A DNA stretch of 64,000 bases, from NCBI RefSeq assembly GCF_016806835.2, contig NZ_CP086114.1:124001-188000 (forward strand). Direction: 5' to 3'. The notes below the pieces were generated by a model, which saw only the letters and a program-made list of their open reading frames with translations, was not told where the DNA came from and did no database searches. The position numbers and the translations under genes were made by a program. Source of the DNA: Skermanella rosea (lineage in GTDB: Bacteria > Pseudomonadota > Alphaproteobacteria > Azospirillales > Azospirillaceae). This document shows, piece after piece, positions 8,895 through 19,614 of this stretch (position 1 is the first letter of the stretch; the number at the start of each line of letters is the position of its first letter).

Positions 8895-9916
8895 CGGTTC
8901 TCAGCGTCGCCTACCCTTTCGCCCCGGTCGGCCCGGACTCGGTCGGCGGCGCCGAGCAGGTGTTGAGCCATCTCGACAGGGCGCTGGTCCGTGCGGGCCA
9001 CCGCTCCCTGGTCGTCGCCCGGGAGGGCTCGAAGGTGGCCGGCGACCTTTTCCCGGTTCCCGCCGCTCCCGGTCCCATCGATGAGGATACCCGGGCGGCG
9101 ATACACGGCCGCCAGCGCAGGGCCATCGAGGCGGCGCTGCGGGACGATGCGGTGGACCTGGTCCATCTCCACGGCATCGATTTCGACCGCTACCTGCCTC
9201 CCCCGGGAGTCCCGGCGCTGGTCACCGTCCATCTGCCGCCGGACTGGTATCCGGAAGACGCCCTTCGCCCCGCCCGTCCGCGCACATATCTTCACGGCGT
9301 CTCGCAGTCCCAGCATGCGCGGTTTCCTCCGGGAGCGCCCGTGCTGCCGCCGGTCCCGAACGGCGTGCCGGTGGAGGCGCTGGCGGCCTGCCACGCCAAG
9401 CGCGACTTCGCCCTGTGCCTCGGCCGGATCTGCCCCGAGAAGGGCTTTCACCATGCGCTCGACGCGGCCAAGCTGGCGGGATCCCCCCTCCTGCTGGCGG
9501 GAGAGGTCTTCCCCTATCCGGCGCACGAGGACTATTTCCGAACGGAGATCGAACCGCGCCTGGACCGGTCCCGGCGCTTCATCGGGCCGGTCGGATTCGA
9601 GCGGAAGCGGCGCCTGCTGACGGCGGCCCGGTGTCTGGTGGTGCCCAGCCTGGCTCCCGAGACCAGTTCGCTGGTGGCGATGGAGGCGCTTGCCTGCGGA
9701 ACGCCGGTGGTCGCCTTCCCGGCCGGAGCGCTGCCCGAGATCGTCGAGCACGGGCGGACCGGCTTCCTGGCGGCCGACGAGCGGGAGATGGCAGGGGCGA
9801 TCCGGGCGGCGTCAGGACTTTCCGCGGAGGACTGCCGTGCGGCCGCTCGCGAGCGTTTCGACCTGGAAGACATGGCCGCGCGATATTTCGACCTTTACCG
9901 ACAAGTGGCCGCATGA
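8885..9916 (+). CDS. Glycosyltransferase family 4 (GT4)
   Basis: A 343-aa retaining GT-B glycosyltransferase. The N-terminal half has the Gly-rich acceptor loop (VGGAEQVLSHL near 20-30). The C-terminal half holds the E-x7-E motif PETSSLVAMEAL (about residues 257-268), followed by the ACGTPVVAFPAGALPEIV donor-binding segment. It overlaps the PIG-L gene by 10 bp and the FemAB-like gene by 4 bp (ATGA), so all are translated together. It probably adds a second sugar to the product of the operon. The family is certain; the specificity is unknown. Confidence 0.9.
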   Translation: MPLTVLSVAYPFAPVGPDSVGGAEQVLSHLDRALVRAGHRSLVVAREGSKVAGDLFPVPAAPGPIDEDTRAAIHGRQRRAIEAALRDDAVDLVHLHGIDFDRYLPPPGVPALVTVHLPPDWYPEDALRPARPRTYLHGVSQSQHARFPPGAPVLPPVPNGVPVEALAACHAKRDFALCLGRICPEKGFHHALDAAKLAGSPLLLAGEVFPYPAHEDYFRTEIEPRLDRSRRFIGPVGFERKRRLLTAARCLVVPSLAPETSSLVAMEALACGTPVVAFPAGALPEIVEHGRTGFLAADEREMAGAIRAASGLSAEDCRAAARERFDLEDMAARYFDLYRQVAA

Positions 9917-10887
9917 CCGCCCTGCCGGATATCTCTATTATCGATATCGATAGTGATTTGGTCGAGCTGGAGCCGGAATGGTGGGACCTGTGGTCGGCCT
10001 GCCCCGGAGCCGGCCCGTTCCAGTCCCCCGCCTGGCTGATGCCGTGGCGCCGCCATTTCCGGGACGGCGATCTCGTCGTCGTCACCCTGCGCCGGTCCGG
10101 TCGCCTGTGCGGCCTGCTTCCCCTGTTCCATTACCAGGGTCCGCCCGAACCTCGCCTGCTGCCGCTGGGAGCCGGCAACACGGACTATCTGGACGGCTTG
10201 TTCGCTCCCGGCGTTGGCCCGGCGGAGGTGACGGCGCTGCTCGGCCGGCTGGCGCCGTGGCGTGTCCTCGATCTGCCGCAGCTCGCCCCCGGCTCGGTTC
10301 TGGCCGACATCGCCGCTCCGGCGGGTTGGACCGGGCAGGGCAGGACCGAAGAGCCCTGCCCGATCCTGACGTTGCCGGCCACCCTGCCCCGCCGCATGGA
10401 GCAGAACCTTCGCTACTATCACCGTCGCGCCGAGCGGGCCGGAAGTCTTCGGTTCGAGACCGCCGGCCCCGGGCGGGTCGCGCCGCTGCTCGACAGCCTG
10501 ATCCGGCTGCACGGGGCGCGCTGGACGACGAAGGGGGAGTCCGGCGTTCTGGCCGATGCCACGGTAGAGCGGTTCCACCGCGATGCAGCACCTGCCCTCG
10601 CGTCCGCCGGCCTGCTGCGGCTCCACGCGATCCACCTCGACGGACAGGTGGTCGCGGTATGGTACGGGATGCAGGCCAAGGGTCGGTGCTGCTATTATCT
10701 GAGCGGGTTCGACCCCGACCTGGGCGAGCTTGGCCTGGGCACCCTGATCGTCGGGCATGCGATCCAGGCGGCCACCTCCGAGGGTGCCTCCGAGTTCGAT
10801 TTCCTGCGCGGGACGGAAGCCTACAAATACCGCTGGGGCGCGGCGGACAGGATTACCCGGGGGCGCCTGCTTCGTCACGAAGCGTGA
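9913..10887 (+). CDS. FemAB/BioF2-like acyltransferase (GNAT fold)
   Basis: A 324-aa protein of the GNAT-related BioF2-like/FemAB group, often found in exopolysaccharide clusters. The N-terminal portion (WWDLWSACPGAGPFQSPAWL) matches the start of this family, and the C-terminal GNAT domain (about 155-310) ends in FDFLRGTEAYKYRWG, a hallmark of these proteins. It probably transfers an acyl or aminoacyl group to a glycan or lipid precursor. The ATG at 9913 overlaps the preceding TGA. A GTG-started GNAT gene follows after 15 bp. The substrate is unknown. Confidence 0.82.
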   Translation: MTALPDISIIDIDSDLVELEPEWWDLWSACPGAGPFQSPAWLMPWRRHFRDGDLVVVTLRRSGRLCGLLPLFHYQGPPEPRLLPLGAGNTDYLDGLFAPGVGPAEVTALLGRLAPWRVLDLPQLAPGSVLADIAAPAGWTGQGRTEEPCPILTLPATLPRRMEQNLRYYHRRAERAGSLRFETAGPGRVAPLLDSLIRLHGARWTTKGESGVLADATVERFHRDAAPALASAGLLRLHAIHLDGQVVAVWYGMQAKGRCCYYLSGFDPDLGELGLGTLIVGHAIQAATSEGASEFDFLRGTEAYKYRWGAADRITRGRLLRHEA

Positions 10888-10902
10888 GGAGTGGAGAATA
10901 CC

Positions 10903-11418
10903 GTGACCGACAGCTTCACGATGCCGGTCCGGATCACGATCCGGTCCTGTACCGAGGCGGACCTGCCGAATCTCGAGTGGTTCGGCATGTTCACCGAACA
11001 TCGGGAGATCATCCGCCAAGCTTTCGACCGTCAGGCATCCGGGGAAACCGCGATGCTGGTGGCCGATGCCAACGGCTTTCCCGTCGGCCAGGTCTGGATC
11101 GATTATGCCCGGAAACCGGAGGAGGGCTGCGCCCTTCTCTGGGCGGTGCGGGTAATGCCGCCGTTCCAGCGGACGGGCATCGGTGCCCGGCTGGTCGGGG
11201 CCGCCGAGCGGCATATCCGGAGCCGGGCCGTTCCGTGGGCCGAAGTCGGCGTGGAGCGCCATAACGCGATGGCCCGGCGCTTTTACGAGAGGCTGGGATA
11301 CCGTTTCGTCGGGACCCTGTCGGAAAGCTACAGCTACACGACGCCCGGGGGCGTGCCGATGATCGTGCCGCTGGACGAGTGGATATTCCGGAAGGAAGTC
11401 GGCGCTCACTCCAGATAG
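10903..11418 (+). CDS. GNAT family N-acetyltransferase
   Basis: A 171-aa acetyltransferase with a complete GNAT domain. The acetyl-CoA loop QRTGIG lies in VMPPFQRTGIGARLVGAAE (about residues 84-102) and the C-terminal ARRFYERLGYRFVG motif is canonical. The GTG at 10903 is favoured because GGAG lies 6 nt upstream; a GTG at 10891 directly abuts the previous site. It is the last gene of the glycan operon. Its 3' end overlaps the end of the convergent PPC-domain gene by 13 bp. It may acetylate an amino sugar exposed by the PIG-L deacetylase, which is inference from context. Confidence 0.85.
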   Translation: MTDSFTMPVRITIRSCTEADLPNLEWFGMFTEHREIIRQAFDRQASGETAMLVADANGFPVGQVWIDYARKPEEGCALLWAVRVMPPFQRTGIGARLVGAAERHIRSRAVPWAEVGVERHNAMARRFYERLGYRFVGTLSESYSYTTPGGVPMIVPLDEWIFRKEVGAHSR

Positions 11419-12278
11419 ATTTCGAAGGTGATGCAGACGGAGTTGCGGCCCCGCACCAGCCTCCCTTCATGGATGATTCCGTCCATGTCCACCATGGCGA
11501 TGTCGAGTGTGGCCGATGGTCGGGACCGTTCGTCCGGTTCAACCCGGCCCCGGGTGATCAGGACCTCGCTCGCATAGGATCGGACGGTTCGTCCGTCCGT
11601 GAACTCCGCTCCGACCAGACTGCCGATCCCCCGTACGGTGGCAGAGGTCAGTCCATGGCGGGCGCACAGGGCTTCGACCGCTTCGCAGACATCCTCGTTC
11701 GGGCGGACGCGGGCGAGGATGCCGGATGCACCGACTTCATTCGTGCCGATGGCGCTTTCCATCGGACGAAACAGGGTGAAGTTGGTTTCCGGATCCGCCT
11801 CCGCCACGAAGGTCGCGTCGGTCAGTCCCCAGGCACTGGCCCGGACGGGAGCCGCGATGACGGTCTCGGACGGGATGACGTGGCCCGCACGGCGGGACCC
11901 GTCCGGCTCCGTCCAGACGCCGTGACAATGTATGAAGGGAGCACCGTCCCGCCAGCCGGCGCTGATACTGGCGCGGTCGAGCAGGGACGGGGTGTCGATC
12001 CTGTAGAAGCGGCTGTAGAAGGCGGCATGATCCCGGTCCGGTGAGGAGGCCGGCAGGACGTAGGTGAAGGGTCCAAGCGCGCCGCCCTCGATCTCGACCA
12101 CGCCGCCGGCGATCCCGGCCTGGAGGAGAGGCCGTGTCACGGCCTCGTTGATGGTGAGGCCGGGCTCCAACGTGAAGTCCAGCATCCTGGCGGTGCCCGC
12201 CCGGCTCTCCAGACGGTCGGGCGAGGCGGGACCGGGCTGGGCAAGTTTGCGCCTGGGAGGTGCGGCGTGGGATGACAT
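11406..12278 (-). CDS. Protein with two PPC/DUF296 domains
   Basis: A 290-aa protein with two copies of the PPC (DUF296) domain, about residues 28-150 and 165-290. Each shows the pattern of a conserved acidic or glycine helix start followed by the G-x-G-S/A-L-x-x-A/G core: GGVVEIEGGALGPFTYV in the first and TVRGIGSLVGAEFTDG in the second. FIHCHGVW supplies the His cluster typical of the fold. Single-domain bacterial forms are about 140 aa, so this is a tandem fusion. PPC domains occur in AT-hook plant proteins, but no AT hook is visible here and the bacterial function is unknown. Confidence 0.75.
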   Translation of the reverse strand: MSSHAAPPRRKLAQPGPASPDRLESRAGTARMLDFTLEPGLTINEAVTRPLLQAGIAGGVVEIEGGALGPFTYVLPASSPDRDHAAFYSRFYRIDTPSLLDRASISAGWRDGAPFIHCHGVWTEPDGSRRAGHVIPSETVIAAPVRASAWGLTDATFVAEADPETNFTLFRPMESAIGTNEVGASGILARVRPNEDVCEAVEALCARHGLTSATVRGIGSLVGAEFTDGRTVRSYASEVLITRGRVEPDERSRPSATLDIAMVDMDGIIHEGRLVRGRNSVCITFEIYLE

Positions 12279-12314
12279 GGTTCGTACAGCTCCGCCTTGA
12301 GGATGGGACCCGTT

Positions 12315-12328
12315 ATTCGACGTCGAAT
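12315..12328. promoter_or_regulatory. 14-bp palindrome downstream of parB (candidate parS)
   Basis: ATTCGACGTCGAAT, a perfect 14-bp palindrome, lies 28 bp beyond the parB stop codon. The identical sequence lies just upstream of parA at 14261-14274. Flanking a ParA/ParB operon with identical palindromes is what centromere (parS) or ParA/ParB operator sites look like. Confidence 0.6.
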
Positions 12329-12355
12329 GACGCCCTGCCCGGCTCCGGTTCAGCC

Positions 12356-13252
12356 TCAGTCGCCGACCAACTCGTTCAGGAGATCGCGAAGCCTGCGCAG
12401 TGCCGCCCGCTGCTCGTCGTCCAGCACGGCTTTGTGCGGCTTCAATGCCGACACGTCGCCGCTGGTCCGCTTGACGCTCCTGTTGATGCTGGCGAGAAGC
12501 CTGGAAACGCCGTCGCCCGCCGGCGCGTCGGCAGCCTTCCCGCCCCGCGCGCGGGCCTTTGCAATGTCCGGGTTCTTCTTCGTTTCGCGAAGGCCCCGGA
12601 TGGTCAGCTTTCCGGTCTTGGCTTCTTCCCAGAGCTGCATGCGGAGTTCGGCGTCATCGATGAAGGCCAGTTCCTGGAGGATCGATTTCGAGATCGATTT
12701 CCGGAAAGCCGGATATTCCTGCAGCATCGCCTCGGGAAGTTTCAGCGTCGCGAGGGTCCGGGCGATTTCGCCCTGGCTCCTGGACACGATCCGGCCGAGC
12801 TCCTCGTGGGTGTAGCTGTGCCGCTCCAGAAGGCGCGCGAAGGCCCTGGCCTCCTCCATGGCATCGAGATCGGCGCGCTGAAGGTTTTCGATCAGCGCGA
12901 TCTCGTCAAGGTCGCCGTCGGTGATGATGGCGAAGATGGTGTCGCGTCCCAGGAGTTGGTGAGCGCGGAAACGCCGCTCCCCGGCCGCGATGATGTACTT
13001 CCCGCCGGGAACCTGCTTGACCAGGATGGGCTGCTTCAGGCCCATCCGCTCGATGGAGTCCGCGAGGCTCCGCAGTTCCTCCTCGTCGAAATGCTTGCGG
13101 GGCTGGTCGGGGTTGGGCGTGACCGACGTCAGGTCCACCTCGACGACGCGCGGGAAGTTGGCGCTGGTTCCGAACAGGACGTCGTTCTGCACCTGGGCCG
13201 CCGCCTTGCTCATCATGGAGGGGCCTTTCTGGGCCTTCTTAAGCAGCGACAT
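12356..13252 (-). CDS. parB: ParB/RepB/Spo0J-type partition protein
   Basis: A 298-aa DNA-binding CTPase-type partition protein. The N-terminal ParB domain has PNPDQPRKHF and the conserved GERRFRAH box (about 91-98), followed by a helix-turn-helix segment (about 140-180, SYTHEELGRIVSRSQGEIARTL) that would read the centromere site. The C-terminus is charged and probably dimerises. The ATG at 13252 has GGAGG 6 nt upstream inside the end of parA, so the genes overlap by 14 bp and are co-translated. With ParA it should segregate the replicon. This is a plasmid-type protein, not a chromosomal ParB next to gidAB genes. Confidence 0.9.
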   Translation of the reverse strand: MSLLKKAQKGPSMMSKAAAQVQNDVLFGTSANFPRVVEVDLTSVTPNPDQPRKHFDEEELRSLADSIERMGLKQPILVKQVPGGKYIIAAGERRFRAHQLLGRDTIFAIITDGDLDEIALIENLQRADLDAMEEARAFARLLERHSYTHEELGRIVSRSQGEIARTLATLKLPEAMLQEYPAFRKSISKSILQELAFIDDAELRMQLWEEAKTGKLTIRGLRETKKNPDIAKARARGGKAADAPAGDGVSRLLASINRSVKRTSGDVSALKPHKAVLDDEQRAALRRLRDLLNELVGD

Positions 13253-14246
13253 GCCCATCCTCCGCAGTCACGTAGTTGATCAGGGTCCGGGCGATCTCGT
13301 GGTAGACCTCGGCCCCGGGGGCGTTGGGAGCGGCCTTGAGCAGAGGCAGTTGGGCGCGGGCCGATTGAGTGAACTTGGTGGTCCGGGGGATCGGGTCGAA
13401 GATCCGGATCACCTGCCCGAAAAGCTCATGCAGTTCGTCCAGGGTCATCTTCTCGGCGGCATTGCGCGGCGTATACATGGTCGGCAGAATGCCAAGGATC
13501 TGCAAGTTCGGGTTGCTGCGGCGGCGCAGCTTGTTCGCCGTTTCCAGCAGCATCGAGACACCCAGGCCGGCCAGCGTTTCCGTCTGCACCGGGACCAGAA
13601 GCTGGTCCGCCGCGTTCAGCGCATTGACCGTCAGCATCGACAGGGTAGGGCCGCAGTCGATCAGGATGGCGTCATACGTCTCCCTCAGGGGCGAAAGCCG
13701 GTCGCGCATCGCCAGCGGTCCGCCGTTCACCGGATCGGAGGCCAGTTCGATATCGACGTTCGCCAGGGCGATGGTGGAGGGTACGAGGTCGAACAAGCCT
13801 TCGCAGACCGGAACCACGACATCGCCGATGGGCTTTTCCTGCCGCAGGACAGGGTAGAGGGTCTTGCCTGCGGCATGGGCTTCCGCCTGGTCGATGCCCA
13901 GGTGAGCGGTGGCGCTCGCCTGCGGATCGCTGTCGACCAGCACGGTCCTCAGTCCGACATTGGCGAGAAGGAAGGCGAGGTTCACCGCCGAGCTGGTCTT
14001 GCCGACACCGCCCTTCTGGTTGGCGACCGCGACGACGACGCTGCGCCTCGGCCGAAGCGTCTTCGGGGCCATTTCGGCCGCGACGAACTTGGCCACCTGC
14101 GAAGGGATCCGCTCCGCCCCCGACTCCCAGCGGGAGATCCGCGCCTTGTCGTAGCTGCGCCCAAGCTGGCCGTTGAGGTGGTCGGCGAATGTGCGCTGGT
14201 CCATGCCACGACCTTCACGCAGGGTCTTGAGTTCTGGGCCGATCAT
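13239..14246 (-). CDS. parA: ParA-type partition ATPase with N-terminal HTH
   Basis: A 335-aa Walker-type ATPase. Residues 1-56 form an XRE-like helix-turn-helix (ARISRWESG at about 35-43), so the protein may repress its own operon. The deviant Walker A motif KGGVGKT is at 78-84 with the signature lysine at 78, then VDSDPQASATAHLG (about 112-125) and LIDCGPTLSML. This layout is that of plasmid partition ParA proteins carrying their own DNA-binding domain. The ATG at 14246 has GGAGAG 6 nt upstream, with the 14-bp palindrome immediately beyond. No RepA/RepC-type initiator is adjacent. Confidence 0.93.
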   Translation of the reverse strand: MIGPELKTLREGRGMDQRTFADHLNGQLGRSYDKARISRWESGAERIPSQVAKFVAAEMAPKTLRPRRSVVVAVANQKGGVGKTSSAVNLAFLLANVGLRTVLVDSDPQASATAHLGIDQAEAHAAGKTLYPVLRQEKPIGDVVVPVCEGLFDLVPSTIALANVDIELASDPVNGGPLAMRDRLSPLRETYDAILIDCGPTLSMLTVNALNAADQLLVPVQTETLAGLGVSMLLETANKLRRRSNPNLQILGILPTMYTPRNAAEKMTLDELHELFGQVIRIFDPIPRTTKFTQSARAQLPLLKAAPNAPGAEVYHEIARTLINYVTAEDGHVAA

Positions 14247-14260
14247 CGAAGCTCTCCGGT

Positions 14261-14274
14261 ATTCGACGTCGAAT
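14261..14274. promoter_or_regulatory. 14-bp palindrome upstream of parA (candidate operator/parS)
   Basis: ATTCGACGTCGAAT is repeated here exactly as at 12315-12328. Its edge is 15 bp from the parA start codon, so binding by the ParA HTH domain or by ParB could both mark the centromere and repress transcription. Confidence 0.6.
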
Positions 14275-14557
14275 AGGGTCTTCGCCGTCTTGGATTGCGG
14301 TGCCGGACCACATTACACAGTTGACGCAACAGGACAAAGCCGAGTTGACGCATTGGTGAAGAGGGCAGGGCCGATGTCACATTCCCGCATCACCGACCGG
14401 AGATCACGGCAAAGGCATAGACCAATCGGCCTGCCGGTGCAGCTCCGCCTGTCCGAAGGGTGTCTACCCCTTGGTTCAGCAGAACGACCCTGCCGGATGC
14501 CTGTTCGGGACACCGACTGACTTTGTACCCGCCGGACGCGTTCAGGAGCCATTTGGG
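14275..14557. other. Divergent intergenic region, parA to coxB
   Basis: No gene is seen. It must hold the promoters of the leftward parAB operon and the rightward coxB-ctaD operon. A 10-bp direct repeat AGTTGACGCA occurs at 14319-14328 and 14343-14352 (24 bp apart), a possible regulator site. No clear terminator or RNA was recognised. Confidence 0.4.
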
Positions 14558-17145
<2,588 letters not shown>

Positions 17146-17165
17146 GGAGTCCGGCAGATACCCGT

Positions 17166-17192
17166 GCGAGGCCCCGTTCCCCGGGGCCTCGC
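17166..17192 (+). terminator. Strong stem-loop after ctaD
   Basis: GCGAGGCCCCG (17166-17176) pairs perfectly with CGGGGCCTCGC (17182-17192) over a 5-nt loop, 20 bp after the ctaD stop codon. No run of T follows, so it may act as an mRNA 3' end stabiliser or a weak terminator. Confidence 0.55.
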
Positions 17193-17281
17193 CGCCTTGC
17201 GAAAATCGGTTCCTAAATATTAACCAGTTTTGCCCAGGATGGAGGTCAGCACCCGTTCCACTGATCGCGTGAACCAATCAG

Positions 17282-17518
17282 ATGCAGACCTCCCCTGCCT
17301 TTCCCGCCGTCCTGAAGCGCATTCGCTTCGGTTTGAACACCCTGGCGATCTCCGTCAGCCTGCTCGGCACCATCGTGACGGCCTGCCTCAACAACGAGAC
17401 CAGGACGCAGGCGTCGGCACTCGTGGCCCTCGGCTTCTTCGCGTGCTTCGTCTTCCTCTGGAGCTTCGTCCGGGAGGACATAGAGGAACGCGAGACTCTC
17501 GCCGATCACGACCGCTGA
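17282..17518 (+). CDS. Small two-helix membrane protein
   Basis: A 78-aa hypothetical protein with two hydrophobic segments (about 18-36 and 45-62) and a charged, Glu/Asp-rich C-terminus. It lies 136 bp after ctaD in the same direction. Small subunit IV-like proteins often accompany oxidase operons, so it might be an accessory oxidase polypeptide. However, it matches no family I can name, and the ATG has no convincing ribosome site. Confidence 0.4.
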   Translation: MQTSPAFPAVLKRIRFGLNTLAISVSLLGTIVTACLNNETRTQASALVALGFFACFVFLWSFVREDIEERETLADHDR

Positions 17519-17563
17519 CATGCCGGGCCCGTCGTCGGACGGGCCGGCGCTCCGGTCACGGTC

Positions 17564-18430
17564 TCAGGTGCTCTTGACCGTCTTCCGATACAGGTGCCAG
17601 GTGGCGTGGCCGAGTACCGGCATGACGATGGCGAGACCGACGAACAGCGGGATCGAGCCGACCACGAGGCCGCACACGATCACCATGCCCCACGCGGCCA
17701 TGGCGCGCGGGTTGGCGGCGGCGACGCGGACCGACGTATAGATCGCCGTCGCGACACCCACTTTCCGGTCAAGCAACAGCGGAAACGACACGACGCTGAT
17801 CGCCAGCACCAGCACGGCGAAAAGGAAGCCCACGCCCACGCCGATAACGATCATCGCCCAGCCGGCGCTGGTCGTGAGGACCGCCTCCAGGAAAGACCCG
17901 AAAGTGTCGTGCGGCTCGGGACCCAGGGTGGCGGCATAGATCGCCTGTGCGCTCAGCAGCCACAGCAGGAAGATCGCGACCAGGATCAGGCCGAGCGCCA
18001 GGATGGATCCGAACGACGGCGAGCGGAGGACGCCGAAGGCGTCGGCCCAGTTGATCGTGATGCCCTGCTCCCGGCGCCGGCTCATTTCATATAGCCCGAT
18101 CGCGGCGAAGGGACCGATCAGGGCGAATCCGGATGCCAGGGGAAACAGCAGCTGGAACATGTCGCGGCCGAACGCCACCTGCGCCAGGACGAGGCCGACG
18201 ACCGGATAGATGATGCAGAGGAAGATGACGTCCGTCCGGTAGGCCCCGAAATCCTCGATGCCTTTTGCCAGGACCTCCCGCAGGTCCCGCGGCTCGATCC
18301 GGCAGATCCCCGGGACCAGGGAGTGCAACTCCCCCTTCGTTCCATAGGCCGCATGGCCTCCCGTTCCGGCCGCGTGCGTTCCTTCCCTGAACTGGTCCGC
18401 TCCCCATTCGACGGGATTTCGGATGGTCAT
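17564..18430 (-). CDS. DUF2189 family membrane protein
   Basis: A 288-aa integral membrane protein with about six hydrophobic segments arranged in three pairs. The N-terminal cytosolic part (about 1-60) contains the RIEPRDLREVLAKGIEDF motif seen at the start of the DUF2189 domain, and NWADAF and SFPLLLDR further on are typical. The function of DUF2189 is unknown. Members are common in Alphaproteobacteria, often near respiratory genes. It is transcribed against both oxidase operons and divides them. Confidence 0.8.
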   Translation of the reverse strand: MTIRNPVEWGADQFREGTHAAGTGGHAAYGTKGELHSLVPGICRIEPRDLREVLAKGIEDFGAYRTDVIFLCIIYPVVGLVLAQVAFGRDMFQLLFPLASGFALIGPFAAIGLYEMSRRREQGITINWADAFGVLRSPSFGSILALGLILVAIFLLWLLSAQAIYAATLGPEPHDTFGSFLEAVLTTSAGWAMIVIGVGVGFLFAVLVLAISVVSFPLLLDRKVGVATAIYTSVRVAAANPRAMAAWGMVIVCGLVVGSIPLFVGLAIVMPVLGHATWHLYRKTVKST

Positions 18431-18609
18431 GTTCTAATCCTCCCGAACCACAAGTTCGAGGGGCCGCAAGCCGGCCGTATCGGAAGGCCGCGACCCACCG
18501 TTCGGTGGAGCATACTCCGATTATATTCGCGAGGGTACTCAATCCGTCAATGGCGGCATTGCTCAAATGGTCACGAACTATCGGGCAGGACGAGCGCCTG
18601 TCAAGATCC

Positions 18610-18638
18610 TTGCGAATGCATACAGATCCGTATATTAT
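18610..18638 (+). promoter_or_regulatory. Candidate sigma-70 promoter of coxMNOPQ
   Basis: TTGCGA (18610-18615) and TATTAT (18633-18638) are separated by 17 bp, about 95 bp upstream of the coxM start in the divergent region between DUF2189 and coxM. No operator was recognised around it. Confidence 0.4.
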
Positions 18639-18731
18639 GGAAACTATCAACTGACAGTGTCCTGAGCGGCCCTTTGGGCCGGCGCCGAAGAACCGTCCTT
18701 ATCCAACAAGAATAAGCGGGGCGAGCGGGCT

Positions 18732-19568
18732 ATGGCTGTGGCGATCGTGCTTGCGGCATTGGTGATCGGTTCCGTTGTCTTCAGTCTTGTAAGTCCGTGG
18801 TGGTTCACGCCGCTCGCGTCGAACTGGGGGACGATCGACGATACCCTGATCATCACGTTCCTGATCACCGGGATCGTGTTCTGCATCCTCGTCCTGTTCA
18901 TGGCCTACGCGTGCTACCGGTTCCGCCACCGGGAGGGGGTGACGGCCGCCTACGAACCGGAGAGCAAGAAGCTGGAATTGTGGCTGACCGGACTGACGTC
19001 GGTCGGCATCGCGGCCATGCTGGCGCCGGGCCTGATCGTCTGGGACGACTATGTCTCGGTCCCCGACGAGGCGACTCCGGTGGAGGTCCTGGGCCAGCAG
19101 TGGGGCTGGAACTTCCGGTTCCCGGGGACGGACGGCGTCCTGGGCACCGTGGATGCCCGGCGCATCGACGCCGACAACCCGTTCGGCATCAATCCCGACG
19201 ACCCCCATGGACAGGACGACGTGCTGGTGGCGGGCGGCGAGCTTCGCCTGCCGGTCGACAGGCCGGTCAAGCTGCTGCTCCGATCCGTGGACGTGCTGCA
19301 TGATTTCTACGTCCCGCAGTTCCGGGCCAAGATGGATCTCGTGCCGGGCATGGTGACCTATTTCTGGCTGACGCCGACCCGGACCGGGACGTTCGAGATC
19401 CTGTGCGCCGAACTGTGCGGCGTCGGCCACTCCGCCATGCGCGGCACGGTCGTGGTCGTCGAACCGGACGCCCACGGGCCGTGGCTGGAAGAGAACCCGA
19501 CCTTCGCCCAGACCTGGAGGGGGCAGGGGGCCGGCACCGAGTTCGCGGAGAACGCCGAAGCGCCTTAA
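18732..19568 (+). CDS. coxM: Cytochrome c oxidase subunit II (alternative oxidase CoxM type)
   Basis: A 278-aa CuA-bearing subunit of a second oxidase. Two transmembrane helices (about 1-20 and 35-62) precede a third hydrophobic segment and the cupredoxin domain. CuA ligands are present: His in VLHDFYVPQ and CAELCGVGHSAM with the C-x3-C-x3-H-x2-M spacing. The aromatic electron-entry patch is QQWGWNFRFP. It differs strongly from the coxB product upstream and lacks a long signal peptide. It heads a five-gene cluster coxMNOPQ like that of rhizobia, where CoxMNOP is an alternative aa3-type enzyme. Confidence 0.9.
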   Translation: MAVAIVLAALVIGSVVFSLVSPWWFTPLASNWGTIDDTLIITFLITGIVFCILVLFMAYACYRFRHREGVTAAYEPESKKLELWLTGLTSVGIAAMLAPGLIVWDDYVSVPDEATPVEVLGQQWGWNFRFPGTDGVLGTVDARRIDADNPFGINPDDPHGQDDVLVAGGELRLPVDRPVKLLLRSVDVLHDFYVPQFRAKMDLVPGMVTYFWLTPTRTGTFEILCAELCGVGHSAMRGTVVVVEPDAHGPWLEENPTFAQTWRGQGAGTEFAENAEAP

Positions 19569-19614
19569 CGGCGGCAGGGAACAGGCACCATAAGAGAAGC
19601 GGAGGAGGGGCGGA

